From assembly GCF_000735355.1 (NCBI RefSeq), contig NZ_JMPI01000061.1, positions 33,728 through 97,727 on the forward strand: a stretch of 64,000 bases of DNA, given 5' to 3'. The DNA comes from Buttiauxella agrestis ATCC 33320. GTDB lineage: Bacteria > Pseudomonadota > Gammaproteobacteria > Enterobacterales > Enterobacteriaceae. Made by a program: the position numbers and the translations under genes. Positions 61,049 through 64,000 of the stretch are shown piece by piece. The notes beneath the pieces are model-generated. The model did not search any database, was not told where the DNA came from, and saw only the letters and a program-made list of their open reading frames with translations. Every line of letters begins with the position of its first letter. The stretch's first letter is position 1.

Positions 61049-62086
61049 ATGTCGACAATGCTAGAAGTGGCAAAAAAAGCCGGTGTCTCAAAAGCCACCG
61101 TTTCACGCGTTTTATCCGGCAAGGGATACGTGAGCGACGCCACCAAAGAGCAGGTTTATAAAGCCATTGAGGAAGCAGGATACCGGCCAAATTTACTGGC
61201 TCGTAATCTGGCGTCTAATAAATCGGAATGTATCGGGCTGGTCGTGACGAACACGTTATATAACGGCAGCTATTTCAGTGAAATACTTTCTCAGGCCGCC
61301 AAGAAATTAGAAGACAACGGTCGCCAGCTTATTCTGGTGGACGGCAAACACAGTGCGCAGGAAGAACGCGAAGCCATTCAATTTTTGCTCGATTTACGTT
61401 GTGATGCGGTGATTATTTATCCTCGCTTTTTATCCATTGATGAAATGGATGAAATTATCGATCAATATAAACAGCCCATCATGGTAGTGAATCGAAAATT
61501 AAGAAAACACCAAAGCCACTGTATTTGTTGTGACCATAAAGGTTCCAGCTATCTGGCCACCAAACATCTTATTGAGCGCGGTCATCGTGATATTGCTTTT
61601 ATTACCGGATCGATGGATTCCCCTACCGCGATCGAGCGTTTAGCCGGATATAAAGAAGCGTTAAATCAATATGATATTGGCATTAACGACAACTTAATTG
61701 TGCAAGGGAAATGGACGCCTGGCAGCGGAGTCTCAGCGGTAGAATCGCTGTATCAACGGCAAGATAAGATCAGCGCGATCGTCGCCAGTAATGATGAAAT
61801 GGCGATCGGTGCCATGAAGAAATTAAACGATCTGGGAATTTCGGTTCCCGGTGAAATATCAATTATCGGCTTCGATAATATCCCTACCGCACCTTATCTC
61901 TCCCCGGCGTTATCCAGTGTTAAAGATCCCGTCAGCGAAATGATCAGCGAAGTGATCAACCGTTTAATTTCAATGCTGGATGGCGGGTATTTGTCCAAAG
62001 AGAATATATTTACATCGGATTTATTAGTGCGGAATTCGGTAATAGATGGGCCATATAAAAGTAAAAAATGGGTGGATAAGCATTAG
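61049..62086 (+). CDS. ascG: LacI-family repressor AscG
   Basis: A 345-residue repressor with an N-terminal LacI helix-turn-helix (MLEVAKKAGVSKATVSRVLS) and hinge, then a periplasmic-binding-like effector domain (GLVVTNTLYNGSYFSEILSQ, CDHKGSSYLATKHLIERGHR, ASNDEMAIGAMKKL). It aligns with E. coli AscG. It should repress divergent ascFB and perhaps the orphan EIIC gene. In K-12 asc is largely silent; whether that is so here cannot be told. The ATG at 61049 follows AGGAAGCTCCC. Confidence 0.94.
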   Translation: MSTMLEVAKKAGVSKATVSRVLSGKGYVSDATKEQVYKAIEEAGYRPNLLARNLASNKSECIGLVVTNTLYNGSYFSEILSQAAKKLEDNGRQLILVDGKHSAQEEREAIQFLLDLRCDAVIIYPRFLSIDEMDEIIDQYKQPIMVVNRKLRKHQSHCICCDHKGSSYLATKHLIERGHRDIAFITGSMDSPTAIERLAGYKEALNQYDIGINDNLIVQGKWTPGSGVSAVESLYQRQDKISAIVASNDEMAIGAMKKLNDLGISVPGEISIIGFDNIPTAPYLSPALSSVKDPVSEMISEVINRLISMLDGGYLSKENIFTSDLLVRNSVIDGPYKSKKWVDKH

Positions 62087-62098
62087 CCTCATCCACCC
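62070..62098 (+). terminator. ascG terminator
   Basis: GGGTGGAT / ATCCACCC, an 8-bp perfect stem with a 13-base loop that contains the stop codon, followed by TTTTCACC. Confidence 0.65.
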
Positions 62099-62106
62099 TT
62101 TTCACC

Positions 62107-63138
62107 TTATTCGGCGACTTTCACAATCACCTTGCCAAAGTTCTTGCCGCTTAACAAGCCGCGGAATGCTTCAACGCTATTCTCCAGACCGTCGACAATA
62201 TCTTCACGGAACTGAATTTTACCTTCCGCCAGCCATTGGCTCATCTGCTTAAAGAATTGCGGGTAACTGTCGCTGTAATCCTGAGAAATAATAAAGCCTT
62301 GAACACGCAAACGTTTTTTCAGAATGGTGCCCATCAACAGCGGCAAACGATCCTGCTCAAAAGCGCTGTTAGCGCCGTTGTACTGGCTGATGACGCCACA
62401 TACCGGAACCCGCGCTTTGGTGTTCAACAGCGGCAGAACGGCATCAAACACGGCCCCGCCGACGTTTTCAAAATAGACATCAATGCCTTTGTTACAGGCT
62501 TTTTTCAGCTGTTCGGCAAAATCTGGCGCTTTGTGGTCAATACAGGCGTCAAACTTCAGCGTTTCTGTGACGTAACGGCACTTCTCAGCACCACCTGCAA
62601 TCCCGACGACTTTTGCACCGAGCAATTTCGCCACTTGCCCCACCACTGACCCGACCGCACCGCTGGCCGCCGCAACAACCACGGTTTCTCCGGCTTTCGG
62701 TTGCCCGATATCGGTCAGCCCCATGTATCCGGTAAAACCAGGCATGCCGAGCAAACCGAGCGCATACGACGGGTGCTGCATATTCGGGTCGAGTTTCTGC
62801 ACGTCGCTGCCATCAGACACCGCGTAATCCTGCCAACCGGTGTAGGCCAACACCAGCTCACCCGCTTTATAGTCCGCGTGTTCAGATTTTTCGACACGGC
62901 AGACGGTGCCTGCACCAATGACATCGCCAATGGCCAGCGGCGCGGAATAAGACTCGGCATCATCCATACGCCCGCGCATATACGGGTCGAGGGATAAATA
63001 GAGTGTGCGCAGCAGCAACTGACCTGCGGCAGGTTGTGGAACAGGCGCTTCTTCCAGGCGAAGATCCTGATCGGTTGGCATACCTTGCGGGCGCTGCGCC
63101 AGGACAAAGCGGCGGTTAATTTGGGACGACTGCGTCAT
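62107..63138 (-). CDS. curA: NADPH-dependent curcumin/alkenal reductase CurA
   Basis: A 343-residue zinc-independent medium-chain reductase. YLSLDPYMRGRM and the dinucleotide loop VVAAASGAVGSVVGQVAKLL, followed by IDVYFENVGGAVFDAVLPLL, are typical of the CurA/leukotriene B4 dehydrogenase branch. It reduces the double bond of alpha,beta-unsaturated ketones with NADPH. The ATG at 63138 (MTQSSQINRRFVLAQRP) is used; a start at 63228 would add 30 unconserved residues. It lies near asc without evident linkage. Confidence 0.9.
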   Translation of the reverse strand: MTQSSQINRRFVLAQRPQGMPTDQDLRLEEAPVPQPAAGQLLLRTLYLSLDPYMRGRMDDAESYSAPLAIGDVIGAGTVCRVEKSEHADYKAGELVLAYTGWQDYAVSDGSDVQKLDPNMQHPSYALGLLGMPGFTGYMGLTDIGQPKAGETVVVAAASGAVGSVVGQVAKLLGAKVVGIAGGAEKCRYVTETLKFDACIDHKAPDFAEQLKKACNKGIDVYFENVGGAVFDAVLPLLNTKARVPVCGVISQYNGANSAFEQDRLPLLMGTILKKRLRVQGFIISQDYSDSYPQFFKQMSQWLAEGKIQFREDIVDGLENSVEAFRGLLSGKNFGKVIVKVAE

Positions 63139-63234
63139 AACGCTCTCCATTGATAGGGTCGTGAGTAAAAATTCAATTAGTCCCAGACTAGCTAATAATC
63201 CTCCGACATGGGGTGAAAAATGTGCCATTTAACA

Positions 63235-63957
63235 TCAATGCAAAACCGTCACCGCATCTTCGAGGCGCGTCGCCCGGTGCTTCACCATCGCCGACACTTC
63301 CGCACTTTCTTCGACCAGCGCCGCATTTTTCTGTGTGATAGCGTCCAGTTCTGCGACCGCTCGCGTTAAATCAGACAATCCTTCGGCTTGCTCAGAAGTG
63401 GCAAGGCTGATCTGCCCCAAAAGCTGCGTCACATTGCGCACCTGCTCGACAATATCATTCATGGTGCGCCCCGCTTCGTGAACCTGAATGGTGCCGGACT
63501 GCACTTTGCTGGCGCTGGCATCAATCAGTTTGCGGATATCGTTGGCCGCCGTCGCGCTGCGTTGTGCCAGGTTTCGCACTTCACCGGCAACCACGGCAAA
63601 ACCTTTACCCTGCTCTCCGGCACGCGCGGCTTCCACCGCCGCGTTCAGCGCCAGAATATTTGTCTGGAACGCAATATCATTGATAAGACTGGTAATGGAG
63701 CCAATACGCTGGGTGCTGTCGGCAATGTCATCCATGGTCGTCACCACGGTTTCCATCGCTTTCCCGCCGTGCGCTGCGGCCTGGCTCGCAGAACTGGAAA
63801 GTTTATCGGCGGCTGCAGCAGTTTCTGAATTGTTCTGCACCGATACCGCCATCTGACTCATGGTCGTGACGGTTTGCTGCACATTTTCCACGGACTGGCG
63901 CGTGCGTTCATTCAATTCCACGTTCCCCTGCGCCAGCGCTTCACTCCCGCTACGCAC
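63235..63957 (-). CDS. methyl-accepting chemotaxis protein, cytoplasmic signalling part, 5' end out of frame
   Basis: A 240-residue reading with the four-helix bundle and hairpin tip of chemoreceptors (IAFQTNILALNAAVEAARAG, GKGFAVVAGEVRNLAQRS). The only available start in frame is a GTG at 63957, and an in-frame TGA sits at 63979-63981, yet the residues between (CQHQVENVRSGSEALAQG) already read like a receptor helix, so the true gene should begin far upstream. A frameshift near 63976 or a truncation explains this; the window ends 20 bases on. The C-terminus lacks the NWETF pentapeptide of Tsr/Tar. The site corresponds to tsr on the K-12 map. Confidence 0.75.
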   Translation of the reverse strand: MRSGSEALAQGNVELNERTRQSVENVQQTVTTMSQMAVSVQNNSETAAAADKLSSSASQAAAHGGKAMETVVTTMDDIADSTQRIGSITSLINDIAFQTNILALNAAVEAARAGEQGKGFAVVAGEVRNLAQRSATAANDIRKLIDASASKVQSGTIQVHEAGRTMNDIVEQVRNVTQLLGQISLATSEQAEGLSDLTRAVAELDAITQKNAALVEESAEVSAMVKHRATRLEDAVTVLH

Positions 63958-64000
63958 GTTTTCAACCTGGTGCTGACATCATGAATCAGCCAGCGGCACA

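Overview
The window is chromosomal DNA of a member of the Enterobacteriaceae. Gene content and order follow the Escherichia coli K-12 map, read backwards from talB (about 8 kb) through the origin of map numbering (thrLABC) and on to the tsr side of the dnaTC/yjjA region. Proteins resemble their E. coli counterparts but clearly diverge, and several accessory genes differ, so this is another genus. The genus cannot be named from the sequence alone.

Layout. 1-9.6 kb: talB (partial), yaaJ, yaaA, yaaX, the thrABC operon with leader peptide and attenuator, yjtD, and a relic or variant of yjjY inside the arcA upstream region. 9.6-19 kb: arcA, creABCD with a perfect CreB tag before creD, rob with a marbox, gpmB, yjjX, trpR with its trp operator, and slt. 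19-28 kb: ettA, the serB-radA-nadR operon, ytjB-lplA and the HipA-like gene yjjJ. 28-33.6 kb: deoCABD under a DeoR/CRP control region, preceded by a nucleoside transporter that occupies the place of yjjW-yjjI in K-12. 33.8-41.7 kb: yjjV, yjjU, ytjA, osmY, prfC, yjjG, rimI, holD, rsmC and two tRNA-Leu(CAG) genes.

Accessory and variable part, 41.7-64 kb. It holds Fur-controlled yjjZ and fhuF with a diguanylate cyclase gene between them; an orphan cellobiose-type PTS EIIC; a YbaK-like deacylase; two LuxR-type regulators, one of them (yjjQ) frameshifted in an A8 run; a pobA/AraC-regulator pair for 4-hydroxybenzoate; yjjP-yjjB; a TetR regulator where dnaT-dnaC sit in K-12; yjjA; a methyltransferase-like protein; a LysR-MFS-M20 peptidase cassette; the ascG/ascFB beta-glucoside system; curA; and the signalling domain of a chemoreceptor that looks cut by a stop.

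How the genes connect. Threonine synthesis is attenuated by thrL. Deoxynucleoside catabolism is probably fed by the adjacent transporter. The AACCGGTT motif before ascFB is the core of the site reported for AscG, and it occurs twice, as a perfect inverted repeat, before the orphan EIIC 15 kb away, so the two sugar uptake genes may share one repressor. I see no prophage, integrase, insertion sequence or CRISPR array.
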